Shown piece after piece: positions 50,601 to 63,436 of a DNA stretch of 64,000 bases. Every line of letters starts with the position of its first letter. The first letter of the stretch is position 1. The translations under genes were made by a program, and so were the position numbers. The notes under the pieces are model-generated. The model saw only the letters and a program-made list of their open reading frames with translations, ran no database searches and was not told the DNA's origin. Source of the DNA: Tetranychus cinnabarinus (taxonomy: Eukaryota; Arthropoda; Arachnida; Trombidiformes; Tetranychidae); contig WHVY01000003.1 in the NCBI GenBank assembly GCA_022266195.1, positions 5,146,001-5,210,000 on the forward strand, given 5' to 3'.

Positions 50601-53600
50601 GAGGACGAGAGAATGGTAAAGGTTGATTTGATGGATTCGATGTTTGTGAAGTGCCATAAGATGGTAAAGATGAAAGTGGCTTTGATGGAGATTGTGAAGA
50701 TGATGATGAATATGATGGTGAACTTGGTGATTTTGGTTGTGATGAAAGTGAAGATGAGGGTTGTGATGATGGAGATCTTGACCCAAAACTGGGAGATTTT
50801 GTTGGATGATGGAAAAAGAGTCGAGCTTTTTTAATTGTTTCAATCAAACTTGGACTCAATGTTGGTAAAGGTAAAGGTGTTTTTGGAAGTTTGAATCCAA
50901 AATTTAGAGAATTGTTTTTTGTTTGAAGATTTGTTGATGATTTAGGTTTTGCATTGTTACCCTTTGACCCGATTGGCCAAATAATTGGAGTAGGAAAACG
51001 TTTCCAAACATTTTTAATGTCACCTTTAGCTGTTGTTTTTGTCGGTGGAAAATGAACTCTTTCATTAATCTTGTTAATTGTTGCTACTTTCGACTGTTCC
51101 TTTGAAGATCCTTGGATTGTTGATTTCAGAGAGGATTTAACAGGAGAATCAAGAATTAATGGTTCATCAGGTGATATTTCAATTATTTTGAGATAGATAT
51201 CAGGTTTGGGAGTGGTTGTTAGAGATGATGATAATTCAGAAAAATGTGATGATTTCAAAGAGTTGCCAGATGAAAAGGAGAATGGGTTTGTTAAATCCAA
51301 CAGTTTTGTTTTAAGAATTTCATCAGATTTAATTTCTCCATCGGGTGTCATATAATCGATTAGTGTTGGAAATTGTGACTCGTAGGGTGAAACTTTGGAA
51401 ATTTCTTCATTCATTAAATCCATCAGCTGGTTTTGATCATTGTTATACACAAAGATAGGTTTTAATGATAACTCAGAAGGATCGCTTATTCCCATCATTG
51501 AATCAGATAAGTTTAAATGTTGCAGTTGATTTGTTGAAAATTGGTCAAACATAGCTAAATCATTTGTGTCCAAATATTTGATTGGTGTCCCTCTTGAATC
51601 ATCATTGTCAATGGATGAGGTTAGTAGTTGAGCCATCATGGCTCGTTGAGTATCAGTTAATTGTTGGCCAAAGGGTTGGGACAAACTGGGTACATCTTTA
51701 TCAGTATTACCTTTACCATTAGGCATTAAAGAAACAATTTGGCTTTGAGAAACAATTGTTGATAGCTTGTCATCAGTTATTAAAGTTGATCTACCATCAG
51801 AATTTCCGTGTTGAATGAATAATTGCGATGATCTCTTTGTTCGTTTGATATCTTTATTACCCTGTTTAGTTGAATTTACCAAAGCTATCAGTTTATCAGC
51901 TGAAGAGCTCAGCTCAATCGACGTTGAGTTTATTGAAGCTCCTGAAGAAATAGTTAATTTAAATGTTAGTTGCATTGTAACAAAGTAAATTTGATTTTAT
52001 AATTACCATTAGTTTTATCGAAATCCAATTCTTTGATTCTTGATCCAAATTTGCTTGATTCGCTTTGGTTAGTATATGATGAAAGTGAGTCTGAAATGAT
52101 TAGAATGAAGGAAAATGATTAATTCAAACAATTAAATGTACTAAACATTTAAGTCATGATTATTCTGTTTCTTCCAGTGCTTACCATTGATGATCAATCT
52201 AACTGGAGATTTGTTTGAGTCCATAGTTAGTCCATCAATCAATTCATTTTTTACATGAGTATTATGGAAATCAGAATCAGTTGAGTTAATCAACTGTTCA
52301 ATGCTGGTTAAACCAACTGAACTTACAATTTGTGAATTATTAGAAGCTCCTAGAATGTAAAGATAATTTGGATTAGAAATTGCGATTCAGATCAAAACAT
52401 GATTAGTATAAATCGACGACAAAAAGCATTACATTTTTAGGTATGATTTTGCGGACAATGACGGCAACGGTAATACTATCAAAATAGACCATAATGATGA
52501 TTGACTTCACAAACTTTTGAAATATTAAACTGGAACCAAATGACACTTGGAATTTCCATAAAGTTATACAATAAAAAACAGAATTGTACAGAATTTTCCC
52601 AGAAAACTGAAATTTTGCTTCTTGTCATCTTCAGTTTTCTGATACAAAACACACAATAAGCCAAACAGTAAACAATGGTTACACAGTTATACATTTACAA
52701 TAAACAGAGAACATTAAAATGAATCCAGATAAAAGGAAAAGGTGACAACAAATAAATGATGAAGGTTAGGAAAAAATACATAAAGGGTAAATAACATGGA
52801 AAAAAGTTTAGGATGAAGATGAGAGTAAAAATGAAGATGAAGACATTTGGTATACAAGAAGAGGATTGAAAAGCAAAGTAACAAAATAGCAATATAAAAG
52901 TGAAACATCCAAGGGGTGAATGAATTGTAAACGATAATATCGTAATTTGGTGTGCGTCTTTTTAAGAGTGAGTATTTACAGTAAAAAAACAGCTTACAAA
53001 AATATATTAGGTGTGAATTATCAAAATTTCATTTAGTTCACTTTACTTTTACCTGTATCATTAAATAATTTTTGGGATTGATCTTTGTCGCTTCTTCTAT
53101 CAGCTGAAAATTTATGCATCTCTTTGACATCTTCATCATCGATATCAGTATCAGTGTCTTCATCAAATAGATCTCCTTCTCGCCCTCTATTTGATTTAGA
53201 TGGTTCTTGACTATTTTTACCATCTTCTCGGCGTAACTTTAAACCTCCAACTAATTGTGAAATAAGAGCTTGATTTAGTTCATCCATTAAATTATCTTCC
53301 ATATTATTGTTGTTGTTGTTGTTATTATTGGATTCTCCATCTTTCATTCCCAGATATTGGTTTATTAGAGATGAAATGTCTCCATTACTATTACCACCTA
53401 AATTTCCTCCCAGCATATCAGCTAAGCCACCCTTGAGTCTTCCTCCTCCTGTTAATCCTCCCAAGCCATTGGATCCACCGATTCCCGGTGGAGCTGGTAA
53501 CTTCATACCGGCCATTTCGCTCATGGCTGTTAATGCCATGGGATTAAATCCTCCCATTCCTCCCATTCCTCCCATGCCTTGTTGAAAGAAAGGTCCTGCT

Positions 53601-56600
53601 CCTGAAACACCGATTCCTTGCATCCCTCCGAAAGGTCCTCCTGGTCCCAAATGACTTGGACCAAGGCCTGGGTTTGGTAATGGTACTGAATGTTGGTGAT
53701 GATGATGAGGGTGCTGTTGATGTTGATTAGCGTGAGAATTTGGATGGTGAGGTGATTGAATCGAGCTTACTGAACCTGGGGGACCTCGGAAACTTTTGAT
53801 TCTTTTTTTCATTTTGTCGGTAAAATCACGGTACATTTTGGATGCCACGGTTTTTAATGGTTTCATTTTGTATACAACATGTTTAACTGAATCAACAACT
53901 CTCATGAATTCCTTCATTGAATTTTGTGGGGCATATGGTGAAGGTCGACTTGATTGTTGATATTCATTGTTATAATACTCTTGAGCTCCTGGTCGACCAA
54001 CGTATCTAAATTTTTCTTTTGGTTCTGTATCATAATAGTTGTGAATATATTCATGCGGTGATTTGAATCCTGTTGGACCCATCATTGGATCTAGTGATTG
54101 AACAGAATCAAGAGGAAAAGAACCTAAATGGTGTGCGAAACTATCTGGGCCTAAGCCTGCCATTATTGCCTCGGATCCACCAGGAAAACCTACAGATGTC
54201 GGATCAGGACCACTTGTAACTGTAAAATCGGCTCCTAATCCCATTCCACCTCCTGATTCGCCAGTTAATTTACCATAATTTAACATATTACTTGCAAAAT
54301 TATTGCCAGTAAATTGTGGACTTGATAATTCAGTTGGTGTTGGACCAGTTGCAGCTTGACTATTTGATTGTGGGAATGATGGCGATTCATTATCATCATT
54401 GGTGTTCTCTTGGTTCGATGTTGTTTGATAATTGTTTGTATGATAGGGTTGATCGGAATCTTCTTGGCCACTGTTTCCACCTCCACTTGAACCATTTGCA
54501 CTTTCTTCATCGCCCGATTCTGATGAGCCTGATTCAGATGATTGGGACGATGATAAAGGTGATGGAGACTGTCCAAATGATGGCGATGATGAAGAAGAAC
54601 CTGAATTTGTAGATGCTGATTGAGATGCTGAAGACGATGGAGAAGAAGAAGCAGAAGAAACCGATGGCGATGAAATTGATGGCCATCCTTCATTAGAGTT
54701 ATGTAAAGATGATGAGGGTCCAAGTGGATAGGTTGATCTTAATGAACCTCGTGATGATGAAGATGCATAATAATCATGTGTTAATGGTTGATACCTATTA
54801 TGACCCAAGCCAGCGTTAGCGAATTGGTTTGTTACTGTGTAACCTTTTGGTCTCAATTGAGTACGAAGTTGAGCGACCATAGCATCGATTTCACTTGAAT
54901 TTATTGGTCTTAATGGGTAAGGGACAGGTGGACTTTTTGGACTTGAAAATCCATGCGATTGAGAACTGTAACCAATGGGACTTGAGTATGGGTTACCAGG
55001 GTACGATGATCCAGAATGCATGTTAGATGATAAAGGAGAATGTGAGAATGGAGATGATAACATGGCTGAATAGCTCATGGGATGGCTTGGAGGTTTAGAC
55101 GATGGACCGTATTTATAATACGAGTTAACATTAGGAGATGACATTCCATAAGAGTTTGCCGCTGGAGGTTGCATGTTGTGATAACGATTTCTGTTGTAAG
55201 TGTCTGGATAGTTGATTGGTGGATTAGCTTCACTACTAGAGCCACCATTAGAATCGATTTCTCTGAGTTGACCTCTTCGAGGAGGTAAATCATTCTCCAG
55301 ATTATTAGAACCTCTGGTTGTTCCATTGAACATACCTGATTCAGAGTTTGATTCATCAGTATTTAGTGTATCCCCTCTTGCTTCATATTTGTCTGGAGAT
55401 GTAGGATCACGCGATAAATAGATGAGCGGTGATACCTGTCGTGATGATATTGAATCAGATTTATCGATTATATTTCCGGCTATAATTGGAAATATACTTT
55501 TGTTATTGCTAGTGCTGCTTGAGCTTGAAGGTAAAAGACCTTTCTTATGAGTCAAAGGTGAAGGTGTAGTAATTGAAGAGGCTGTTGAGGTTACAACAGT
55601 AACTTTTTCATTATCTGGTGAAATTGTTGTCGTGTTAATTACTGTTTCTGCAAACCTTTTGTCAACCAACAATGGTTTCGAGTTCTGAGTTAAATTAACC
55701 AGTAAATGATTGACTTCACTCTGGTTGATGGCTACATTTGAAGAGTCCAGTGATTTGCTTGTTATTTGTGATGTAGAGGGTGTATTATGAGGTCGATGAG
55801 GAAAATGATTGAGGTAAAGTTCACTAGAATGAGGACCACGATTGATTCGATTAGCTAGTGCGCCTGAATTTAGTGTAATCTCGGTGTGTAAAGCTGTAAT
55901 CACATTGCCAGGTGATGAAGATGATTCTTTTGAGATGATTTGATTTCCGTTGATGATCAATGAACTAGTTAATCCACCAGAGAGAGTAAATAGAAGAATA
56001 ATTGAAATCAGGTAACATTGAGATTTCTGTTGATAAAAAAAGATAAAGAAAGATGGGTTTTAGTAAAAGAAACAAAGCAAAGGTGAAAGCAAATAAAGGA
56101 CAATTTTAACGGCGATTTGGAGCTTGATTGGGTCAAATGGGGATACAATTAAGTTAATCATTCATTAAGCGATCTTCTCAACCTTTGAATGGCCAAATAA
56201 ACGTTTGTTATTTATAAAATAGCTCAGTTTCAATTGTTAGATTGACTCCTATTTCCCATTCAGTATGTATTTCAAAAAAGATCATTCAACTTGACCATGG
56301 ATTATAAGGATAACTAATTTTCATCATTTTACTTTTCTTACTTTTAAAGAGTGAAAGGAATCTTACATTTGAACTCAACATGAATTTTATAAAACACACA
56401 AAATTTATGATTATGATGATTATAGTGATTATTATATTTAATCTCATTAACGAAATATCGTTTTTGAAATGAAATAACAATAAAAGCTATCAGAATAAGG
56501 ATAAAAGATGAATTTAAGTTAGAGGAGAAGGTAAGTTATGATTGGAGTGCCTTTTATTTGATGATTATCAAATAAAAGAATGCATTACAAGTGAGAGTTT

Positions 56601-59600
56601 ATGATGTTGATTAAGAAAACAGTAAGCACAATAATCAGTGAATCGTTGAGAAGAGGCAAAAAAATTAAGCTATTATTTCAACATAATATATAAAACTGAG
56701 GCTATTCGAGCTTCATCCATTTTATATAAATATCAAAAATTATCATTTCAATAGTAATCATAATTTCCTCAGTTGACGAGCTTATGAGTCCTGTTCCGTC
56801 GCGTTCAGTCTTATGAAAAGTATTTGGGTTGTTCAATGATAGATGGCAATAAAAATACGCCAATTTACCCATCAATTACATTCTTAAAAATACAAAAATA
56901 ACGTTAACAATGAAATGAGCAGACAAGAACATTTTTTTCAATCTCCTTGTTTTAGCAGTTTTTTTTCATTGATACTGTTAGTGGTGATGATAAAACACTT
57001 TTCCTTAATATTTGGGTTTATCAGCTGAAGGCACAAAAGAAATCTAAATCATCCAAGAATCCTCAATTCAATTAATGTTATCGTGATGATTGCTATAGTA
57101 GCAACATCTCATCCCATAAACAGGATCAGCCTTAAATTCGCTTTTTCGTCAGTTTAACTGTTAATGATTGTTGGCCTGGTTTACCTTTCACGGGCGAAAA
57201 GTTACCTTGGATGCTAAATGGGGAAACTGGTTGTCACAATGTTTTCTCAATTCAATTAACCGATTTCTAATTAATTTCTAATTTCTCCATTATTTTGCTT
57301 TACGCTTCGAATTTCCAATGTCTTATCCTTTCTCGTCGTCAATCCGTCCATTTACATAAATTAATCTTGATTTCTCTGACCATCCTCACTTGCAAAAAAA
57401 TTGATAGATTTAAGTTGCGACTTTTTAGGTTATCATATCCTTTTCAGGACTAGAATACAATATCCATGATAAGTTGAGGTTGGTTAAGCCCGTACACTGA
57501 TGTTACCAACTATAAACCAGCCTTGCGAATTTATTCAATCTCAAATAATTGATTTTTCAAGATCACACATGAGATTCATAAAGATCAGGTCCATGAAGCA
57601 AGCTTGGCTGTTACTGCATGTATTTGGTCAGAGAGGTTTCTTTGCTACCAAATGATCGCCTGATTGAAGTTCACCTCAACATCTTGTCGATTCAGCTCGA
57701 TGGCGTTAATAGAACGTGACTAGGCCTGATGACTTTCACAGTTTGGACAAATTCCAGTGTTTAATCAGGTGATACAAACTTTGTGACACAAATTAACTTG
57801 ACCATCAACAGATAAAAGGAACATTAGCTTTTTTTGCTTAGATTTAACCAAAAAAAGTACAAACACAGAAACTACAAAATAATATTGTTAGGGTTAACTT
57901 TTGTTAGCAGAAATTTGTCGTCCATCTTCTGTTAATTCAATTATGATGAAATCAACCTTGTGAGACTTAATGTAGTGATTAATAGGAACATTAACACTTT
58001 AGCAAAATATTTAGTTTGGTAAATTCAATATAAACTGGTGAAAGCAGAAGATTTGAAAAACTAAAACCGTTGGCTTCTTATCAGTCATGGGTAATGGATA
58101 TATAAACGTGATAACAAAAACAAAGATTTTTACGCGCCTGTTTTTTCAAAGCAAAGAGTAAGCCAACTGCTAATCTTTACATCAGAGTTCATCTTTTTTG
58201 TAATCTAATTTTATTTTAGACGTTATTTCATTTTTTTCAATACAAAATTGTCTGTTGAATTAATTTAATTAGTGTTTTCGCCGTTAACATGGCTATTAAC
58301 TATTTTGTTATGTTGATCTGTTTTTTATTGCTCGATGAAAACCACACTAAAACAATCAATCTTTTGGATTTCATTAACTTTCCATCTACCTGAACCTGAT
58401 GACACTTTATTATAGAGTTGTTGTCTCAATGTATTATCAAACGAAACATTTTGATACATCTTTTGGCAACTATCAAGTAAATCTTGATTGTCGACTGATC
58501 AACACCAATAGATGATTAACTCACGTTCTCAAGCAGACGGTTGACATTTAATAACATTATTTGAACTCAAAATAATCCTGTTATAATGGTAAGCTGTCAA
58601 GCCAGGCAAACGATTCAAATTCATTGTGAAAGTGAAAGATTTTTTCCCGAAAAGACGAAGGAATTTAAGTGAAAAATTTAACAAGATTGGTCAACTTACC
58701 ATGATTATTCTCATTGAATGATGATCTTGGACAAATTTTAAACTCAATTAGCTCCTGATGAATAATGCAAAACTTCAAACTATATGGTTCCTTTGAGTTA
58801 ACAACAAATAATTGAATCTCCGTTTGGATTGGTGTACATTATTCCCAGAGAGACAAGATGTTTGGTTTAACAGCAAATGTAAAGTTTTTTCAATATGGAT
58901 CCCGATATACACCAAATTAATGAATTAATTAACAAAGCAATTTTCCCTGATGAGTTTAAACAAAACAGGACAAAAGATATCAAGTTGAAGGGAAAAGGAC
59001 ACACAATGTTTTCTGGTGAATATGAATTTAGTCAACTGACATGGTAGACTGGCGAGGTGATGATAATGTTTCAGGGATAACGCAAAATGATGGGCCCGAC
59101 AAATAAAGGGAGGATGAGCAAGATGATAATAACGATGAAAATGAACTGGAGAGCAAAAATGAAAATTTTTGAACGATTAACTTAATGGTTAAATGATTGC
59201 TCCAGAAGACATGTAGTGTTGTGTTTAGGAAGATACTATTGTCTTAACTATACCTGATTGAGTTAACATGAAAAGTGCTCCTGAATTTCGCTGAAACGAC
59301 ACCAGAATCAAGTCAAAGAAGGGGAGTAAACGGGAGAGTGTGGGAGAGAGGAGGAGAAAATGAATATGGAAGACAGAGAGAGAAGAAGAAAATTTTACTT
59401 CAGCCCTTCTTCTTCATCTTTTTTTCATTTCATCGAAAAAGCGAGAAGAAGAAAAAGAGAAAAAGACAACCAAAAAAATTGAATATCGCTTCGCATGATT
59501 CCAGGTATCACTTGAATGGAATCGATTGAAACCGAATTAAGGAGAGATCTAAAAGAAAGTTTGATTCTCTTTCTTGCTTCTTCCATCATCACCATCACTA

Positions 59601-62600
59601 TCATCTTACTTTTTCTTTCTTTCTCTAGGTAATGAGAACTTTTGAAATGCCCTCGAAAAAGGGTTTTACTTGGTTGAGTTAACACTAAAAACAGATTATC
59701 CGGACTGAATGAATAATCATCTTTTTTTGTTACTCTTCATCCTTTTTATTGTGATCAACCTTTTCTTGTGATAATATGCTGCTTCCTCTCCTTCCTCACC
59801 ACAATCATGATTGGTAAAAGCATACTTATTCCTGATGATTATTCCGAGCTTCAACTACCATTTCCACAGTTAACCATTGTTACAATCGATTGATTGATTC
59901 AAAATCTCAAATTCAAAGTCGACAAAACAAAGCAAAGCTTGAAAACCAAAAGGACTTCCATCATGGATCCCATGCAAAGATACAATGTATAATTTGAATG
60001 TCAAGTCTTTCCAAACATGTAATATCATTACAATGTTTTCCAAGTCATTTATGATTTATGTTATTCAGATGATACAAGACAACCAATGTATCTGAAGGTC
60101 TTCCCAAATTGATTTGTTTTTTAAGACAATAATATCCGGCTTGGCTTGATCTTAGTGACCTATTACCAGGAGGTCACAAAAAGACTGAAAATCGGTTAAA
60201 TGGATTGCCCTTGTAAATATTGATTTTACTTGAAACATGGTTCCTCTTTGAAATTCCTCTTCATGCATCTTCAACATCTTTGCTACTTTTTTTAGATCCT
60301 TTAAGTATTACCACTTCTCCATTTATACATTATATTACATTATATTTCTAGTGAATAAACCATGTCATTTTGGTAAGCATCTAACTGTGATTAGGTTAAC
60401 CTTCCTTAATGGGTTCCCATTTTTTGCCTTTTATTATGTTAATCTACTTTTTCCCATTTTCGGGGAACAATTTGATCATCTTGATTCAGCTTGAACCAGC
60501 TTTACAAATTAATGATTGATCAATCAACTTGAGGAATTCATAGCTCTAATCTATATAAAATATATAACTATGTTTACATGCTTTGTTTTGCTTCCACTTG
60601 AATGTTTCAAGAATCTTGGAATCAACTTTGTTCCTAATTTGTTAGCCAAATCAATTGACAATTATTTCAACTATTTCAATTGTCACTCGTTTAATTGTTA
60701 TTCAGCTATTTAAGGTGACAAAAGCTTCAATAGCTTAACCAAATAAAGAGAATCTACAATTAATCAAACAATATGCAAATTGTTTCAATTGAAAAGCTAA
60801 ATTTTCAATTCAGAAACTTACAGATTCCATTGAGAAAAAAAAGTGAAAACAATTGAAATCTTTTCCGTCTAATTCAGTATCAACAACAATTTCAATCTCG
60901 ATCTGATAATCAAAATAAATTTTAATGATCGTCATGATTAAAATACTAAAATTGTTTCAATTGAAGGTAAAATGGTGAATGAAGAGTGATCATGAAAGTG
61001 AATGCTAATAAGCATTACTTGTTGATACAGATTGAGTCTAAAATCAATTATAATTAACATCATTTTCCCTTTCTTAATCATCAGCTTTTAATTGTAAAAA
61101 ATCAAAGTTAAATTGTTGGTGTGTGATGTTCAATGTTCAAGAAAAGTGTTAGCACAATCAATAACACAAGCCATATTGAAGCAAAAACGGGTTTATAAAT
61201 GCTCTTCAATTGTTAATGAATGTAAATTTTGTTTTTCACCAACAATCTGAGAGATTAAATCATTTAATTGACTGTGATTTTTGATCAACTTAATTGATGA
61301 GAGCAATCATCAATGTAATGATGATAATGGTAAAATTATAATAACAAGTTGGTCTTCAGTTTTAAACATTTGAACATCATAAACGATGAAACATTCAATT
61401 GGTAGTTGACATCTTACTTGTTGGTTAATATACAAATTACTTGATAATTATACAACAACAAAAACTGGTTAAAAGCAAAATAGTTAATTAAAGGAGACGA
61501 GATGATTTATAAATTAAGGCCTGTTATTAAACAATCAGATTTATAAAGCAATCAGCTGAATAATATGCAGTGGCAATTGATTGATCCGATTGGATGGTAC
61601 TTTAATCAGAAAGCGTTATACCAAGTTAATTGTTGTGGTTACAAGTGAATCTTTTAACTCTCATAATTAACACAATTATTGTTAAAGATTGCAATTGTTA
61701 GGATTGCCATTAGCAAGGTTATCAACAGTTTTCAACCTTGAATGTTAAATTTGAATGATTAGCTAAAATATTGAATCATTTTTGCTGCTCCAAATCAGTT
61801 GATTCAATCAATCAATATTAAATAATGATCATTCCTTTTGTTTAGATCATTGAATTGTTTCATTAATATCAATAAACTGGATATTTTTGTGATCAACCTT
61901 TACACTTTAACTGTAACACCAATCATATTCATAACACCCAATAATGAAACAATGAATTTTGATTGACAAAAAGAGACAAAAGGCCAATTCAACTCTTTTT
62001 TAATCAACAATAATCATATTTTTTGAGCAAAATCAACAATACAAATCATTTCTTTCCTTGATTGTGAGTAAATTTCCCGAGTGATCGTCTAAATTTACAT
62101 TGAGATTCAAGGTGTATCTTGATTTAGTGTGTAAACTGATTGTTTAATGTTTTTCTCTTTCTCATTCTTACCTTAATTTTTATTGATCAACAAACTGTCA
62201 AACCTTTAATAAATCATCCTTTTCAATCAACATCTTTTGATCCGGGTTCCTAATGGATTGATTATTATCATCCCAATTAAAGGTTGTTAACCAGGAATTT
62301 ATCAGTTTGCTTTTTTGTTTCACAATTTATATCATTTTCACTTACCTTTTTTGTGTCTTTCGATCACCTTTTCACTGAGTTTATGTACTATACCTTGAAA
62401 ACTGTAATGAATCACAATTTACTGTTAACCAAGAATTTATTATTATCATTAATATTATTGTTATCATAAATAGTTTGAAAGAAAGTCACATCAAAATTTG
62501 ATTTTTTTTGTAATGCCACTTGTTTGTGTCAACATTGAGTTAATATCGTTTTCACTTATCCTTCAAAAAGGAGTAGCAAAATCTATATTATCAACAAAAA

Positions 62601-63436
62601 AGTAAACTCAATCTGATTCACAATTAACAAATAAAGGGGCAAAAAATGTTTCAAATTTTTGTAGCCTCACCTTAACACAATTAAAGATGAATCTCTCCTA
62701 TTCTTGACCGGTTGGTTAAAAATACAATTACAAGCTGATAGAAATAGTTGGTTAAAGCAAAAAAATTGTACAATTGTAAGGGTTAATTGTTTAAAGTGTA
62801 GATTACATATTGTTGGATGTACCTTGATATTGATATTTTTCAGCTTCCAATTAATCCTAAATGCTTTAACAATCAAGGTGGATCAATCTCCGCGTTTATT
62901 TTTTGGGTCTCATATAATTACTTTCTAACCAAATGGACCTCATTAACCACTTTCATCTGCACTTTGCCTTTTTTTGGTGACAATATTGTTCAATCTTTGA
63001 CTAGTACTTGAATAATTTCAACCTTTGGAGGGATAATTAGTGGCTCGATTTAACCAATTGGTGAATAATGATTTGGTTTTGAAAAGTAGTTAAGATATAA
63101 TTGTTTGTTTCCAATTGACAGTCACAATTGAGCCAATAAATCAAGAAATATTTTTAAAAACCAATTTTGGTGACTTGAGAATGCAAATGCTGCTTGTTTG
63201 GTTGTTAAATTACATTCAATTATTGATTGTTTCTTTTTAATCATTCCGGAATTATAGGGTTGGAGAAAAGGGTGATTGGGAATCAAATAAAGTAATGACC
63301 ATTGGGAATGAAACCAGTTACCAATTTACGGGACTTCAACCATTCACAGTTTACGTATTTCGGGTGATTGCTGTAAACGCTTTAGGTCATAGTAAACCTA
63401 GTAAAGATTCATTTCCAATAGTAACTCTTCGTGAAG
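29694..63436 (+). CDS. Ig/fibronectin-III cell-surface receptor, 5' part (continues beyond the window)
   Basis: Visible coding exons: 29694..29888, 30855..31026, 47266..47389, 63258..63436 (donor GTAAGT at 63437, phase 1, so more exons lie to the right). All phases agree. A signal peptide (LFFISILTISFLLSC) starts the protein. One Ig domain covers exons 1-2, with Cys in GSIPCLP (about C42), the core Trp in KLEWWKE, and the second Cys in DDGEYSCIVN (about C105). An FN3 domain covers exons 3-4: VPDMPGQPIV, SINVSWPPS, YYIVHVR, then SYQFTGLQPFTVYVFRVIAV and NALGHSKPS. One Ig followed by FN3 repeats is typical of neuronal adhesion/guidance receptors, but I cannot assign a named orthologue from these 223 residues. 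More phase 1-1 exons (for example extra Ig domains) could hide in the 16-kb intron. Confidence 0.85.
34234..34258. repeat. GAT microsatellite
   Basis: About eight perfect tandem GAT/ATG units in the 16-kb receptor intron. Shorter similar runs occur near 33055 and 41570 (CAT). Confidence 0.85.
36058..36087. repeat. 10-bp tandem repeat, three perfect units
   Basis: CCTCTCTCAT repeated three times without interruption, followed by CATCTT-rich sequence. Intronic. Confidence 0.85.
47390..49596. other. Left part of the 15.9-kb FN3-splitting intron
   Basis: From the exon-3 donor of the receptor gene to the presumed 3' end of the nested minus-strand gene. Only low-complexity AT-rich sequence and short unconvincing frames (for example at 47788-48030) are present. 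No gene supported. Confidence 0.5.
49597..49602 (-). terminator. Candidate poly(A) signal of the nested gene
   Basis: TTTATT on the plus strand (AATAAA on the minus strand), about 350 nt beyond the nested gene's stop codon at 49951-49953. Confidence 0.35.
49951..56381 (-). CDS. Nested gene: large secreted low-complexity protein
   Basis: Minus-strand model: exons 56381..56367, 56026..53053, 52349..52185, 52090..52007, 51941..49951; 1742 aa. Exon 1 is only MLSSN; joined in phase 0 to exon 2 it gives a good signal peptide (YLISIILLFTLSGG). The remaining introns are all phase 1, with GTAAAA, GTAAGC and GTAATT donors. The mature chain is rich in Ser, Pro, Gly, Asn and Thr. It has a His/Gln/Pro run (about residues 740-770), a Gly/Met-rich stretch (GMGGMGGMGG), a run of nine Asn, and a basic helical patch (KHVVYKMKPLKTVASKMYRD) about residues 700-730. 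Exon 5 encodes a Ser/Pro-rich second half. Almost no cysteine and no membrane span after the signal suggest an extracellular matrix, cuticle or secretion protein. No family recognised. Frame continuity is firm; exon 1 is inferred. Confidence 0.7.
56382..63257. other. Right part of the 15.9-kb FN3-splitting intron
   Basis: Includes the presumed promoter of the nested minus-strand gene just right of 56381. The rest is AT-rich with short frames that show no family resemblance (for example 59275-59529, purine-rich low complexity). No gene, RNA or mobile element recognised. Confidence 0.5.

Noticed and set aside
49951..51975. Separate 674-aa gene starting at the ATG 51975
   Set aside because: That ATG lies in intron sequence before a good acceptor (ttcttcag, exon from 51941). 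Phase joins it to two upstream exons and the large 53053-56026 exon, so it is the last exon of one gene.
54280..54723. Overlapping frames on both strands within the nested gene
   Set aside because: They are alternate-frame readings of a repetitive Ser/Pro/Asp-coding exon; composition is an artefact of the real frame.
59275..59529. 84-aa Arg/Lys/Glu-rich plus-strand frame
   Set aside because: It is a translation of a GA-rich tract in an intron and shows no domain.
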